DNA of 8,210 nt, from contig CANHEC010000074.1 in NCBI GenBank assembly GCA_947459455.1, positions 1 to 8,210 on the forward strand. The letters run 5' to 3'. The notes beneath the pieces are model-generated. The model had not been told where the DNA came from. It saw only the letters and a list, made by a program, of their open reading frames with translations, and did not search any database. This document shows, one piece after another, positions 1 to 6,236 of the stretch. The translations under genes were made by a program, and so were the position numbers. The first letter of the stretch is position 1, and each line of letters starts with the position of its first letter. The stretch is from Chitinophagaceae bacterium. Lineage in GTDB: Bacteria > Bacteroidota > Bacteroidia > Chitinophagales > Chitinophagaceae.

Positions 1-62
1 AGCATAGCCATTACACCGCCCGCTACCAGCGGATGATCGTCTATTACCAATACCCTGATCAT
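1..62 (-). CDS. Response regulator, NarL/LuxR type, N-terminal fragment (cut by window edge)
   Basis: Only the first 20 codons are visible, reading toward position 1. The peptide begins MIRVLVIDDHPLVAGGV. This is the usual start of a receiver domain: a hydrophobic first beta strand, then the acidic pair at residues 8-9 and HPL. That pattern is typical of the NarL/FixJ family, whose proteins carry a C-terminal LuxR helix-turn-helix. The phosphorylated Asp and the output domain lie outside the window. Its ATG overlaps the TGA of the upstream histidine kinase (ATGA, 59-62), so the two are almost certainly co-transcribed and translationally coupled, and form a cognate two-component pair. The receiver assignment is firm. 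The LuxR output domain is inferred from the HisKA_3 partner. Confidence 0.85.
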   Translation of the reverse strand, partial: MIRVLVIDDHPLVAGGVMAM

Positions 63-2071
63 GTTTCAAATGTAGCAGTGGCGCCTTTGCCGGCATCCAG
101 CAGAAAATTCATTTCCACCGTGGTGCCCAGGCCTTCGCGGCTATCAATATGCAGGCGGCCCTGCAGGTAGTCTACCCGGCTTTTGATGCTGCCCATACCG
201 GCACCGCCGTTTTGCTGCTGTGCCTGCTGCGGATCGAAGCCGCGGCCGTCATCTTCCACGGTTACGCTCAGCCATTCATCATGCCGGTTGAACTGTACCA
301 GTACCCGGGTGGCGCCGGCATGCTTCATAATGTTGTTGAGCAGCTCTTGCAAAATGCGGTACAGCATGATTTCGGTATCCTGCTGCAGGCGCTGCTCCAT
401 GCCGTAGGCCTGTACCGATATGCGCAGCAGGCCACTATGGCTTACCTGCCCGGCAAACTCTTCAATGGCTTTCACCAGTCCCAGTTTGAGCAGCACTTCG
501 GGCATCAGGTTGTGGGCTATGCGGCGCAGCTCTTGCGCTGCCTGGTCAGTCAGTGCTACACTTTGGATAAACAGCGGCTGCTGCTGTAGCTGCGGCTGCT
601 GGTGGCCCAGGCTGCTGAAGTACATTTTGATGGTGCTGAACAGACCACCGAGTCCATCGTGCAGGTCGCGGGCTATGCGGTTGCGTTCGGCTTCCTGCCC
701 CCGTATCATCGATTGCAGCGATACGTACTGCCGCTCTTGCTCCAGCCGGTCTATTTGTGCCTGCTGCAGCTGCTGTGTTTGCAGCAGCAGGTGCTTTTGC
801 AGGCGCAGCTGGCGCCAGCGCATCCATGCCAGTACGGTGCCGGTAAGGCCCAGTGCCAGCAGGGCCAGCAGCCAGGTATTGCGCTGGCGGATGGCCAGCT
901 GGCTGCGTAGCTCGGCGGCCTTCAGCGCAAGTATTTCCTGCTCCTTGCGGCTGCTTTCGTACACGGCTTCCAGGCGGCTGGCGTATTGCCGGTTTTCGGT
1001 TTGCAGCACACTGTCGTTCAGCAGGCTGTACTGCTCCATGGCCTGGTAGGCCTGCTGGTAGCGGCCGGTTTGGGCATAGTACAGGGCCAGCTGGCGCTGA
1101 ATGCGGTACTGCAGATCTACCGTATGGGCGGCGGCGGCCAGCGAGTCGGCCATGCGCAGGTGGCGGTAGGCATCAGCGGGCTGCTTCATTTTGAGCAGGG
1201 TGGCGCCAATGCTGAGGTGAAAAATGGCGGGCTGATAGTGCTGGCGCACCGCCCACTGCAGCGCCTGCCGGTAGTAGTACAGGGCACTATCGTACCGGGC
1301 AATGGCATCGTAGTAGCGGCCCACTATGTTGTACCCTTCGGATACCAGTGTGGCATCTTGCGCCCGGGGCAGCCAGCCGGCCAGGGGCTGCACATAGGGC
1401 CGGGCCGAATCGGGGGCTTCCAGCGCCAGCCAATTGAGCACCAGCCGATGCCACACATGTGCCATTTGTGCCGTATCGGCCCGCTGCTGCAGGCGCACCA
1501 GTAAGCGCTGGCTCAGCTTTATCACCTGCTGGTACTGCTTCAGCTCGCCCAGGGTGCTCAGCATGTTTTGGTAAGGAATGATTTCCCGCACACTATCGCC
1601 CACCTGCCTGAAAGCATCGGCCGCCAGTGAGTAAAAACGGGCCGCTTCGTGCAGGTTGCTTTGCATATAGTGCCAATTGCCCCGGGCATTGTACACCCGT
1701 GCCAGTTTATCGGGGCGGCGTAGCTGTTGGTACAGCAGCTCGGCACTATCCAGCATGGCGCCGGCTTCGGCATAGCGGCTCAGGTTCATGTCTACATCGG
1801 CCAGCAGGTAGGCAGCTTGTGCCACGCCCGATGTGTAGCGCAGCCGACGTGCCAGCTGCAGGGCCTGCACGGCGTAGGGCTGTGCAGCAGCGGCATCAGT
1901 GGCGCCCAGGGTGTAGCCCATCTCTATCAGCGTCAGCACCCGGTTCGTATCGGGCGGGGCTGTAGCCAGCAGGCGCCGCAAGCTATCGGCCACGCCCGGC
2001 TGGGCACCAGCTGCGCCCCCGGCAGCCAGTGCCAGCAGCAGGCAGTACAGCCCTTTGCAAAAAGCTTTCAT
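59..2071 (-). CDS. TPR-containing sensor histidine kinase (HisKA_3 type)
   Basis: Membrane sensor kinase of about 670 residues that should phosphorylate the regulator it overlaps. The start is placed at the ATG at 2071 (2077 is also possible) because it opens a signal peptide, MKAFCKGLYCLLLALAAGGA, cleaved near AGA-Q at residue 23. The longer in-frame upstream stretch has no such character. Residues 40-375 are helical repeats of TPR type, expected in the periplasm as the sensing part. A transmembrane helix lies at about 399-418, followed by a Gln-rich coiled coil to about 465. The HisKA_3 dimerisation domain has the motif ARDLHDGLGG, with phospho-acceptor His about 471. The HATPase domain shows an N box (ELLNNIMKHAG, about 575-586), a G1 box (DDGRGF, about 607-612) and a G2 box (GAGMGS, about 623-628). 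All catalytic motifs look intact. The stimulus is unknown. Confidence 0.9.
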   Translation of the reverse strand: MKAFCKGLYCLLLALAAGGAAGAQPGVADSLRRLLATAPPDTNRVLTLIEMGYTLGATDAAAAQPYAVQALQLARRLRYTSGVAQAAYLLADVDMNLSRYAEAGAMLDSAELLYQQLRRPDKLARVYNARGNWHYMQSNLHEAARFYSLAADAFRQVGDSVREIIPYQNMLSTLGELKQYQQVIKLSQRLLVRLQQRADTAQMAHVWHRLVLNWLALEAPDSARPYVQPLAGWLPRAQDATLVSEGYNIVGRYYDAIARYDSALYYYRQALQWAVRQHYQPAIFHLSIGATLLKMKQPADAYRHLRMADSLAAAAHTVDLQYRIQRQLALYYAQTGRYQQAYQAMEQYSLLNDSVLQTENRQYASRLEAVYESSRKEQEILALKAAELRSQLAIRQRNTWLLALLALGLTGTVLAWMRWRQLRLQKHLLLQTQQLQQAQIDRLEQERQYVSLQSMIRGQEAERNRIARDLHDGLGGLFSTIKMYFSSLGHQQPQLQQQPLFIQSVALTDQAAQELRRIAHNLMPEVLLKLGLVKAIEEFAGQVSHSGLLRISVQAYGMEQRLQQDTEIMLYRILQELLNNIMKHAGATRVLVQFNRHDEWLSVTVEDDGRGFDPQQAQQQNGGAGMGSIKSRVDYLQGRLHIDSREGLGTTVEMNFLLDAGKGATATFET

Positions 2072-2106
2072 AACCATGAAGATAGGCGGCTGTTGCAGCG
2101 CTTCAA

Positions 2107-2122
2107 TACCTGAATTCAGGTA
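2107..2122. promoter_or_regulatory. Perfect 16-bp palindrome in the kinase leader, candidate operator
   Basis: TACCTGAATTCAGGTA is a perfect 8+8 palindrome with no spacer. It lies in the 142-base divergent gap, about 30-36 bases upstream of the kinase start codons and about 90 bases upstream of the plus-strand gene at 2214. With no loop it is poorly suited to an RNA hairpin and better suited to a dimeric DNA-binding protein. No regulator can be assigned from the window. A palindrome this long is not expected by chance in so short a gap. Confidence 0.4.
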
Positions 2123-2179
2123 GGCGAACGACCGCCAAAATGACCCGATGCAGCGATGGCAGCGCCCTGGTCGGCAGGA

Positions 2180-2187
2180 TAGTTTTG
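2180..2187 (+). promoter_or_regulatory. Bacteroidota-type -7 promoter element for the 2214 gene
   Basis: TAGTTTTG matches the Bacteroidota primary-sigma -7 consensus TAnnTTTG at every defined base. It ends 26 bases before the ATG at 2214, which would leave a short leader of about 20 bases. No clear TTG-type -33 element is seen at the expected distance upstream, so the assignment is moderate. Confidence 0.4.
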
Positions 2188-2213
2188 ACCTTGAAACAAC
2201 CACCCCGCTCCTC

Positions 2214-2858
2214 ATGCGCTTGCTCCCTACCATACTACTGCCGGCCTGCCTGCTATGCAGCATCGGCAGCCGGGCACAGGCCCCCGCCTACAGCATCAGC
2301 ATTTGTGCCGATGTACCGGTAAATGACCAGCCCGAGCGGGTATACCACCGCCGCGAAACAGGGCATGTGTTTTTAATACTGCGCAAACAACTGCCCACCG
2401 ATACCTGCACCCTGGTGTGGGGCTTTTACCCGCAGCACCCCGTTATGAGCCTGCTGTTTAGAAAAGTAAAAAGCAGCCTGAGCAGCAACGCCGGCCGCTG
2501 GTACGATGCCAGCCTCACCCGCCCGCTAACCGCCGCCGGCTACGATAGCCTGTGCCTGCTGGCACAGCAGCTGGCACGGCGTCGCTACCACCTGAACCGG
2601 TACAATTGCTACCACTATGCACTGGCGGTATTCAACCACGGTGCGCCCTTGCCCATTCCGGTGCAGTCGGTGCGGTTTCCGCTACCGGCTGGCCGCGGCG
2701 GATCGCCGGTGGCGCTGTACCGCTGGCTGCGTCAGCCAGCATCGGCATGGCCGGCGGGCTATGTGGCCAGCCTGCAGCCAGCGCAGGCACCAGGTACCCA
2801 GCTGCCCGGGCAGTCTTTGCTGGCAGCTGCCCCCACTACTACTGCTTCTTCTCACTAA
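2214..2858 (+). CDS. Exported hypothetical protein, possible permuted NlpC/P60-like (DUF4105-like) hydrolase
   Basis: A secreted protein of 214 residues with no family recognised outright. The ATG at 2214 is preferred over the in-frame one at 2148 because it begins a signal peptide (MRLLPTILLPACLLCSIGSR, cleavage near AQA at 21-23) and lies just after a promoter-like element. The mature part shows ETGHVFLIL (His51), WGFYP (69-73), RWYD (95-98) and RYNCYHYAL (Cys132, His134). The order His, then GFYP, then NCxxYA near the C-terminal half resembles circularly permuted papain-fold families such as DUF4105 and the LRAT/YiiX type, where the His precedes the Cys. This is a motif-level inference and the substrate is unknown. 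The last 40 residues are Ala/Pro/Gln-rich and probably disordered. It is likely co-transcribed with the barrel gene 21 bases downstream. Confidence 0.7.
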   Translation: MRLLPTILLPACLLCSIGSRAQAPAYSISICADVPVNDQPERVYHRRETGHVFLILRKQLPTDTCTLVWGFYPQHPVMSLLFRKVKSSLSSNAGRWYDASLTRPLTAAGYDSLCLLAQQLARRRYHLNRYNCYHYALAVFNHGAPLPIPVQSVRFPLPAGRGGSPVALYRWLRQPASAWPAGYVASLQPAQAPGTQLPGQSLLAAAPTTTASSH

Positions 2859-2879
2859 ATAAAAAAAACCAACACAACC

Positions 2880-3548
2880 ATGAGAACCATCCTGATGGCC
2901 AGCGCCCTGCTGGCGGGCACACTGGCCAGCCATGCGCAGGCCGACCAACTATTGGCCAATAGCCTGAATGAAAATGGCCAGAACAAGAAAGACCTCAAGA
3001 AAAATGGCAACAGTATCAGGTATGCGCAGATAGGGCCGCAGATGAGCTGGCCCGGCGGCGATGGCAGCAACTACAATGGCGGCGCCCTTGGCATAGGCGG
3101 CGGCGTGGAGGCCAGCCTGCTGCAGCTGAACAAGCGTATGCTGCTGCAAGGCGGTCTGCTTTTTTCGCAGCAAGGCGGCAAAACCATGACCTACAGCTAC
3201 AACCCCGGCGTATCGTACGGCGAGGTGGAAACCACCCGCCGGCTGAACTACCTGGCCATGCCGGTGACGGCCCTGTACCAAACCAAACCGCGGCAGGGCT
3301 TTTTTGCCGAAGCGGGCCTGCAGCCGGCGCTGCTGCTATCGGCCAAAGAAGAAGGCCGCGACCTGAAAGATGAGTACAAACCATTTGACCTGGGCCTGGT
3401 GGCCGGCGTGGGCTACCAGTTTGGCCGCCACATTCGCACCCAGCTGCGGGTAGTGCCGGGCCTGCTCAACATCAGAAAAGAGCAGGGCAGCTACAGCATG
3501 AACGAACGCAACCTGGTAGCCTCGCTGCGGGTAGGCTACGTGTTTTAA
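2880..3548 (+). CDS. PorT-family outer-membrane beta-barrel protein
   Basis: A protein of 222 residues that should fold as a small barrel in the outer membrane. It has a signal peptide (MRTILMASALLAGTLASHAQ, cleaved near residue 21). A short polar linker rich in Asn and Lys follows (27-44). After that come alternating hydrophobic and aromatic strands to a C-terminal ending of RVGYVF, the aromatic-last residue typical of outer-membrane barrels. RLNYLAMPVTALY (121-133) and DLGLVAGVGYQFG (170-182) are the segments most like the PorT/OMP_b-brl_2 families common in Bacteroidota. The gene starts after a 21-base A-rich spacer, the usual translation leader in this phylum, and is followed by a terminator. 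The barrel class is well supported. A specific role such as type IX secretion is not, since many paralogues share this fold. Confidence 0.85.
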   Translation: MRTILMASALLAGTLASHAQADQLLANSLNENGQNKKDLKKNGNSIRYAQIGPQMSWPGGDGSNYNGGALGIGGGVEASLLQLNKRMLLQGGLLFSQQGGKTMTYSYNPGVSYGEVETTRRLNYLAMPVTALYQTKPRQGFFAEAGLQPALLLSAKEEGRDLKDEYKPFDLGLVAGVGYQFGRHIRTQLRVVPGLLNIRKEQGSYSMNERNLVASLRVGYVF

Positions 3549-3580
3549 ACCGCCGACCTTAGCCGCCAGGCATCAGCAAG

Positions 3581-3619
3581 CGGGCACCGCCTCAGTGGCA
3601 GTGCCCGTTTTATTTTTTT
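3581..3619 (+). terminator. Intrinsic terminator after the barrel gene
   Basis: CGGGCAC (3581-3587) pairs perfectly with GTGCCCG (3601-3607). Inside, one mismatch is followed by GCC/GGC closing a 5-nt loop (TCAGT). The hairpin is followed by TTTT, A and seven Ts. It begins 33 bases after the stop at 3548. There is no T tract on the minus-strand side, so it should act mainly on plus-strand transcripts, separating them from the convergent stress-protein gene. Confidence 0.85.
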
Positions 3620-3640
3620 GTAAAAACAATAGCGCAGCCG

Positions 3641-4474
3641 CTAGCCCGCAGCCCGCATACACAGCAGCGGCACATGGCTGTGAAAGGCCAGGCGGGTGGT
3701 GTGGCTGCGATTGAACAGCCGCTCCAGCCAGCCGTGCCGCTTGGGCACTACCAGCATCATATCAATGTGCTCTTCGGCTATAAACTCATCAATGGCCTGC
3801 GTAAAATCTTCGCCAGCCTTGAGCACGAACCGCGGCTCGATGCGCTGAAACAGTTCGGCCACCAGCACGTTGTTGTGAATGCGTTCGGGATCGAATGCTT
3901 TCGGATCCTCATCGTTGTGCACCACTACCAGTTTTGCCTTCAGCTGCAGCAGCAGTTGCTTGATGTCTTCGGCAGGGGTGGTGTGCGCCACATCCTTGTA
4001 GTCGCAGGCCCAGCCAATGTTTTGCACCGGCTGCCAACTGGCATCGGGCGGCACTATCAGCACCGGCACTTGCACATGCTGAATGATGTGGGTGGTATTG
4101 CTGCCAATCAGTACTTCTTCCAGTTTGCCCCCGCCGGTAATGCCCATCACAATCAGTTGGGCGCCTGTTTCGGCCACTATGTCGCCAATGCGTTCTTGCA
4201 GAAAACCAAAATCGCTGATGGCATCAATGCTGATATCGGCACCTGCCCACTGCTCCATTTGCTGTTTGAAAGCCGCCAGGTTATCAGCACTGGCTTTTTG
4301 CAGTTCTTCTGTTTGCAAAATGGCCCAGCTCATTTCGGTAGCCAGCGGCATGCTGTAAGCATTGTACAATACGATGCGGCGGGCGCCCAGGTGGCGGGCC
4401 AGTTCGGCAGCATAGCGTCCACTGTTGTGCGCCGTGGCCGAAAAATCGGTAGGTACCAGGATGGTGTTGATCAT
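3641..4474 (-). CDS. Universal stress protein, tandem UspA domains
   Basis: A cytoplasmic protein of 277 residues with two Usp domains, a common layout in Bacteroidota. The start is the ATG at 4474, giving MINTILVPTDFSATA, the canonical Usp first strand. An in-frame TTG at 4495 would add seven residues that fit nothing. Domain 1 (about 1-143) carries the nucleotide-binding pattern G-x2-G-x9-G-S at Gly111, Gly114, Gly124 and Ser125 and ends with the typical VPVLIVP strand. Domain 2 (about 152-277) keeps the alpha/beta pattern and the closing HVPLLCM strand. At the equivalent site (about 244-258) it reads VPKRHGWLERLFNRS and lacks the glycines. So ATP binding is expected only in the first domain. 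The gene is divergent from moxR. Usp proteins generally respond to starvation or stress, but the trigger here is unknown. Confidence 0.92.
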   Translation of the reverse strand: MINTILVPTDFSATAHNSGRYAAELARHLGARRIVLYNAYSMPLATEMSWAILQTEELQKASADNLAAFKQQMEQWAGADISIDAISDFGFLQERIGDIVAETGAQLIVMGITGGGKLEEVLIGSNTTHIIQHVQVPVLIVPPDASWQPVQNIGWACDYKDVAHTTPAEDIKQLLLQLKAKLVVVHNDEDPKAFDPERIHNNVLVAELFQRIEPRFVLKAGEDFTQAIDEFIAEEHIDMMLVVPKRHGWLERLFNRSHTTRLAFHSHVPLLCMRAAG

Positions 4475-4521
4475 GACTCCGGAATTTTGGTACAAGGTAC
4501 TACAAAGGGGCGGAGCGCAAG

Positions 4522-4626
4522 ATGATGAATGTCAAGGAGGCGTTTAAATACAGTACTGGCTTGGCACCTACCCGGCCGATGCCCTACATTCGGCGTGTGC
4601 CGCCGGCATCGCGGCACTTTTTTTGA
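4522..4626 (+). CDS. Possible 34-codon leader ORF upstream of moxR
   Basis: An open frame beginning ATGATGAATGTC encodes 34 residues (starting MMNVKEAFKYSTGLA) and stops at TGA 4624-4626. It runs through the whole terminator-like hairpin and stops 12 bases before the moxR ATG. A leader peptide whose translation would disrupt the hairpin is imaginable. However, a frame this short can arise by chance, there is no clear ribosome site, and the peptide has no run of a single amino acid as in classic attenuators. Recorded as a weak possibility only. Confidence 0.15.
   Translation: MMNVKEAFKYSTGLAPTRPMPYIRRVPPASRHFF
4597..4624 (+). terminator. Terminator-like hairpin in the moxR leader, possible attenuator
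   Basis: GTGCCGC (4597-4603) pairs perfectly with GCGGCAC (4611-4617) around a 7-nt loop and is followed at once by seven Ts (4618-4624). This is a textbook intrinsic-terminator shape on the plus strand. It ends only 14 bases before the moxR ATG, and no plus-strand gene lies upstream of it after the terminator at 3581-3619. An upstream segment CGATGCC (4577-4583) could instead pair with GGCATCG (4605-4611), which uses the loop and the first base of the right arm, so the two structures exclude each other. It either protects moxR from read-through or acts as an attenuator. Confidence 0.6.
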
Positions 4627-4638
4627 ATAGCAACGCCC

Positions 4639-5640
4639 ATGGCTACCACCGCAGCAGACATTCAGCAACTTCAGGCGCAGATAGCGCAGTTTCATCCCAC
4701 CACGCAGGCCATTCGCCAGCAACTGAAAAAGGTAATTGTAGGACAGGACTACATGATAGACCGGCTGCTGCTGGGCCTGTACTGCAATGGCCATGTGCTG
4801 CTGGAAGGCGTGCCGGGTCTGGCCAAAACGCTTACCATCAAAAGCCTGGCCCGCACCTTGCGGCTCAGTTTCAGCCGCATCCAGTTTACCCCCGATCTGC
4901 TGCCGGCCGACGTGATTGGCACCATGATCTACAACCAGCAGCGGGGCGAGTTCATGATTCGCAAGGGGCCCATTTTTGCCCACTTTGTACTGGCCGACGA
5001 AATCAACCGGGCGCCCGCCAAGGTGCAGAGCGCCCTGCTGGAGGCGATGCAGGAAAAACAGGTGACCATCAGCGATACCAGCTTTCGGCTGGAAGAGCCT
5101 TTTTTGGTGCTGGCTACCCAAAACCCGCTGGAGCAGGAAGGCACCTACCCCCTGCCCGAAGCGCAGCAAGACCGCTTTATGCTGAAGGTGAAAGTGAGCT
5201 ACCCAAGCCGCACCGAAGAGCTACAGATTATGCGGGAAAACATCAGCGGCATTGAAAACATAGAGCTGCAGCCAGTGGCCGATGCGCAGCACATACTGCA
5301 CGGGCGCCGCCTGTGCCGCCAGGTGTACATGGATGAAAAAATAGAGCAGTACATATTGGACCTGGTGATAGCCAGCCGCCAACCTGCCGAGGCCGGTCTG
5401 CCACATCTGGCGCCGCTCATAGGCTACGGTGCTTCGCCGCGGGCCAGCATCAGCATGGCGCAGGCAGCACGGGCCGTGGCCATGCTGGCACAGCGGGCAT
5501 ACGTCATTCCCGAAGATGTGAAGCAAATAGCCCCCGATGTACTGCGCCACCGCATTGGCCTTACCTACGAAGCCGCCGCCGAAGACCTGACCACCGACGA
5601 CGTGATTAAACAACTGCTGGAGAAGGTAAAGGCGCCGTGA
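4639..5640 (+). CDS. moxR: MoxR-family AAA+ ATPase
   Basis: A cytoplasmic ATPase of 333 residues, full length for the family. Residues 54-64 (LLEGVPGLAKT) hold the Walker A motif and 117-123 (VLADEIN) the Walker B motif with the catalytic Asp-Glu. Sensor 1 is ATQNP (159-163), the likely arginine finger is in QQDRF (Arg179), and sensor 2 is GASPRAS (Arg268) in the lid domain. No key residue is missing. MoxR proteins work with vWA-domain partners as chaperone-like factors in envelope stress resistance, enzyme maturation or aerotolerance (the Bat system). Here the partners are the DUF58 and BatA-like genes downstream. Normally moxR is packed tightly against the DUF58 gene, but here about 600 bases carrying an IVS-like element separate them. 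The ATG at 4639 follows a terminator-like hairpin and has no clear Shine-Dalgarno sequence. Confidence 0.95.
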   Translation: MATTAADIQQLQAQIAQFHPTTQAIRQQLKKVIVGQDYMIDRLLLGLYCNGHVLLEGVPGLAKTLTIKSLARTLRLSFSRIQFTPDLLPADVIGTMIYNQQRGEFMIRKGPIFAHFVLADEINRAPAKVQSALLEAMQEKQVTISDTSFRLEEPFLVLATQNPLEQEGTYPLPEAQQDRFMLKVKVSYPSRTEELQIMRENISGIENIELQPVADAQHILHGRRLCRQVYMDEKIEQYILDLVIASRQPAEAGLPHLAPLIGYGASPRASISMAQAARAVAMLAQRAYVIPEDVKQIAPDVLRHRIGLTYEAAAEDLTTDDVIKQLLEKVKAP

Positions 5641-5641
5641 G

Positions 5642-5678
5642 GCGAATCAGGTGTTGAGTGTTGGTTGTCCGGTGTTGG
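5642..5678 (+). repeat. Left inverted-repeat arm of the IVS-like element
   Basis: The arm starts GCGAATCAG and continues as G/T-rich repeats of GTGTTG (at 5651, 5658 and 5672). It pairs with 6201-6236 at 32 of 36 aligned positions with one 1-nt bulge. The core (5653-5678) matches at 24 of 26. It begins one base after the moxR stop codon. Confidence 0.75.
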
Positions 5679-5810
5679 GGAAATACAGGAGAACGATAAG
5701 GCGTTGAGTAACTGGTATTGGATGTTTGGAGAAGACCAAGTAAAACGCGGCAGCGGTTACAACAACAAGCAAGGGATTGGATGTTCCGAAGGACAGCATG
5801 AAACGTAATA

Positions 5811-6176
5811 ATGATGACGTTTAAAGATTTGGAGGTTTGGAAATGCGCCATGGAATTGGTGCGTGGGGTGTATGGCACTACGCGTCTATTTCCAAAAGAA
5901 GAAGTCTATGGACTCACGAATCAGCTACGTCGTGCAGCAGTATCTGTAGCTGCGAATATTGCTGAAGCAAACGGCCGCAATTACAAGAAGGACAGCATCC
6001 AGTTTTTGCATATTGCCCGAGGATCGCTTTATGAAACAGAAACCCTGCTGATAGTTGCGCAAATTGCCGGCTATCTCGAAGCCCCCACCTACACCGAACT
6101 CAGCGAAAAAGTGAATAGCTGCCTGAAACTCCTGAATGGCTACATAAGGTATATTGAGAAAGCCGATTTGAAATAA
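5811..6176 (+). CDS. Four-helix-bundle protein, 23S rRNA intervening-sequence / bAvd family
   Basis: A 121-residue protein with the family hallmarks in order: TFKDLEVWKCAMEL (3-16), VYGTTRLFPKEEVYGLTNQL (20-39), RRAAVSVAANIAEANGR (40-56) and FLHIARGSLYETETLLIVAQ (65-84), then a final helix to residue 118. The length is normal. The family (TIGR02436/PF05635) includes ORFs inside 23S rRNA intervening sequences and is related to Avd, the basic accessory protein of diversity-generating retroelements. Members are thought to bind nucleic acid, but the molecular role of stand-alone copies is unknown. The start is ATG 5811 or ATG 5814; the two tandem Mets cannot be told apart. The gene is AT-richer than its neighbours and uses codons such as CTA, CGT and TAT more freely, consistent with transfer. 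It lies between two inverted-repeat arms, with 132 bases of leader after the left arm. Confidence 0.92.
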   Translation: MMTFKDLEVWKCAMELVRGVYGTTRLFPKEEVYGLTNQLRRAAVSVAANIAEANGRNYKKDSIQFLHIARGSLYETETLLIVAQIAGYLEAPTYTELSEKVNSCLKLLNGYIRYIEKADLK

Positions 6177-6200
6177 CTAGCATTTACACAAGCACCAAAT

Positions 6201-6236
6201 CCAACACCAGACAACCAACACCCAACAACAGTTCGC
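6201..6236 (-). repeat. Right inverted-repeat arm, abutting the DUF58 start codon
   Basis: The C/A-rich arm begins CCAACACCAGACAACCAACA on the plus strand and ends TTCGC directly before the ATG at 6237. Its reverse complement matches 5642-5678. As RNA it would cover the entire ribosome-binding region of the DUF58 gene if paired. Confidence 0.75.

Larger units (their letters stand above)
5642..6236 (+). mobile_element. IVS-like element: IVP gene flanked by long inverted repeats, inside the moxR operon
   Basis: This segment fills the space between the moxR stop (5638-5640) and the DUF58 ATG (6237). It is bounded by imperfect inverted repeats of 37 and 36 nt and contains a single gene of the 23S-rRNA intervening-sequence protein family. 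Base composition drops: hand counts of three 60-base blocks of the gene (5821-6000) give about 47% GC, against 63% in a block of the DUF58 gene (6481-6540). The layout of two pairing ends with an IVP ORF in the loop is that of intervening sequences in bacterial 23S rRNA, but here it lies in an mRNA. There is no transposase and no target-site duplication that I can see. The exact outer ends are uncertain: the strongest pairing is 5652-5678 with 6201-6227. Confidence 0.55.

Noticed and set aside
149..1049. Long plus-strand open frames opposite the histidine kinase
   Set aside because: They are antisense shadows of a GC-rich coding region. Their products are low-complexity Ala/Leu/Gln/Cys-rich strings with no recognisable domain.
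2136..2143. Minus-strand -7 element (TCATTTTG) for the kinase
   Set aside because: It misses one defined base of TAnnTTTG and no -33 element is visible, so it is too weak to annotate.
2148..2213. N-terminal extension of the 2214 gene from the ATG at 2148
   Set aside because: It would precede the signal peptide with 22 unrelated residues, and it lies over the TAnnTTTG promoter element.
2072..2263. Longer N-terminus for the histidine kinase (start at 2263)
   Set aside because: The added 64 residues are Ser/Arg/Cys-rich and unlike a protein domain, they run across the divergent intergenic region, and they would bury the signal peptide that starts at residue 65.
5740..5760. Hairpin GTAA..CGC/GCG.TTAC in the IVP leader
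   Set aside because: The stems are only 3-4 bp with internal mismatches and there is no T tract, so it is not convincing as a regulator or terminator.
5798..5824. Eight-codon ORF overlapping the IVP start (ATG at 5798, TAA at 5822-5824)
   Set aside because: It is too short to distinguish from chance and has no ribosome site or conserved peptide feature.
5811..6176. Diversity-generating retroelement, suggested by the Avd-related protein
   Set aside because: No reverse transcriptase gene, no template/variable repeat pair and no variable C-type lectin gene is present nearby. The inverted arms fit a 23S-IVS-like element better.
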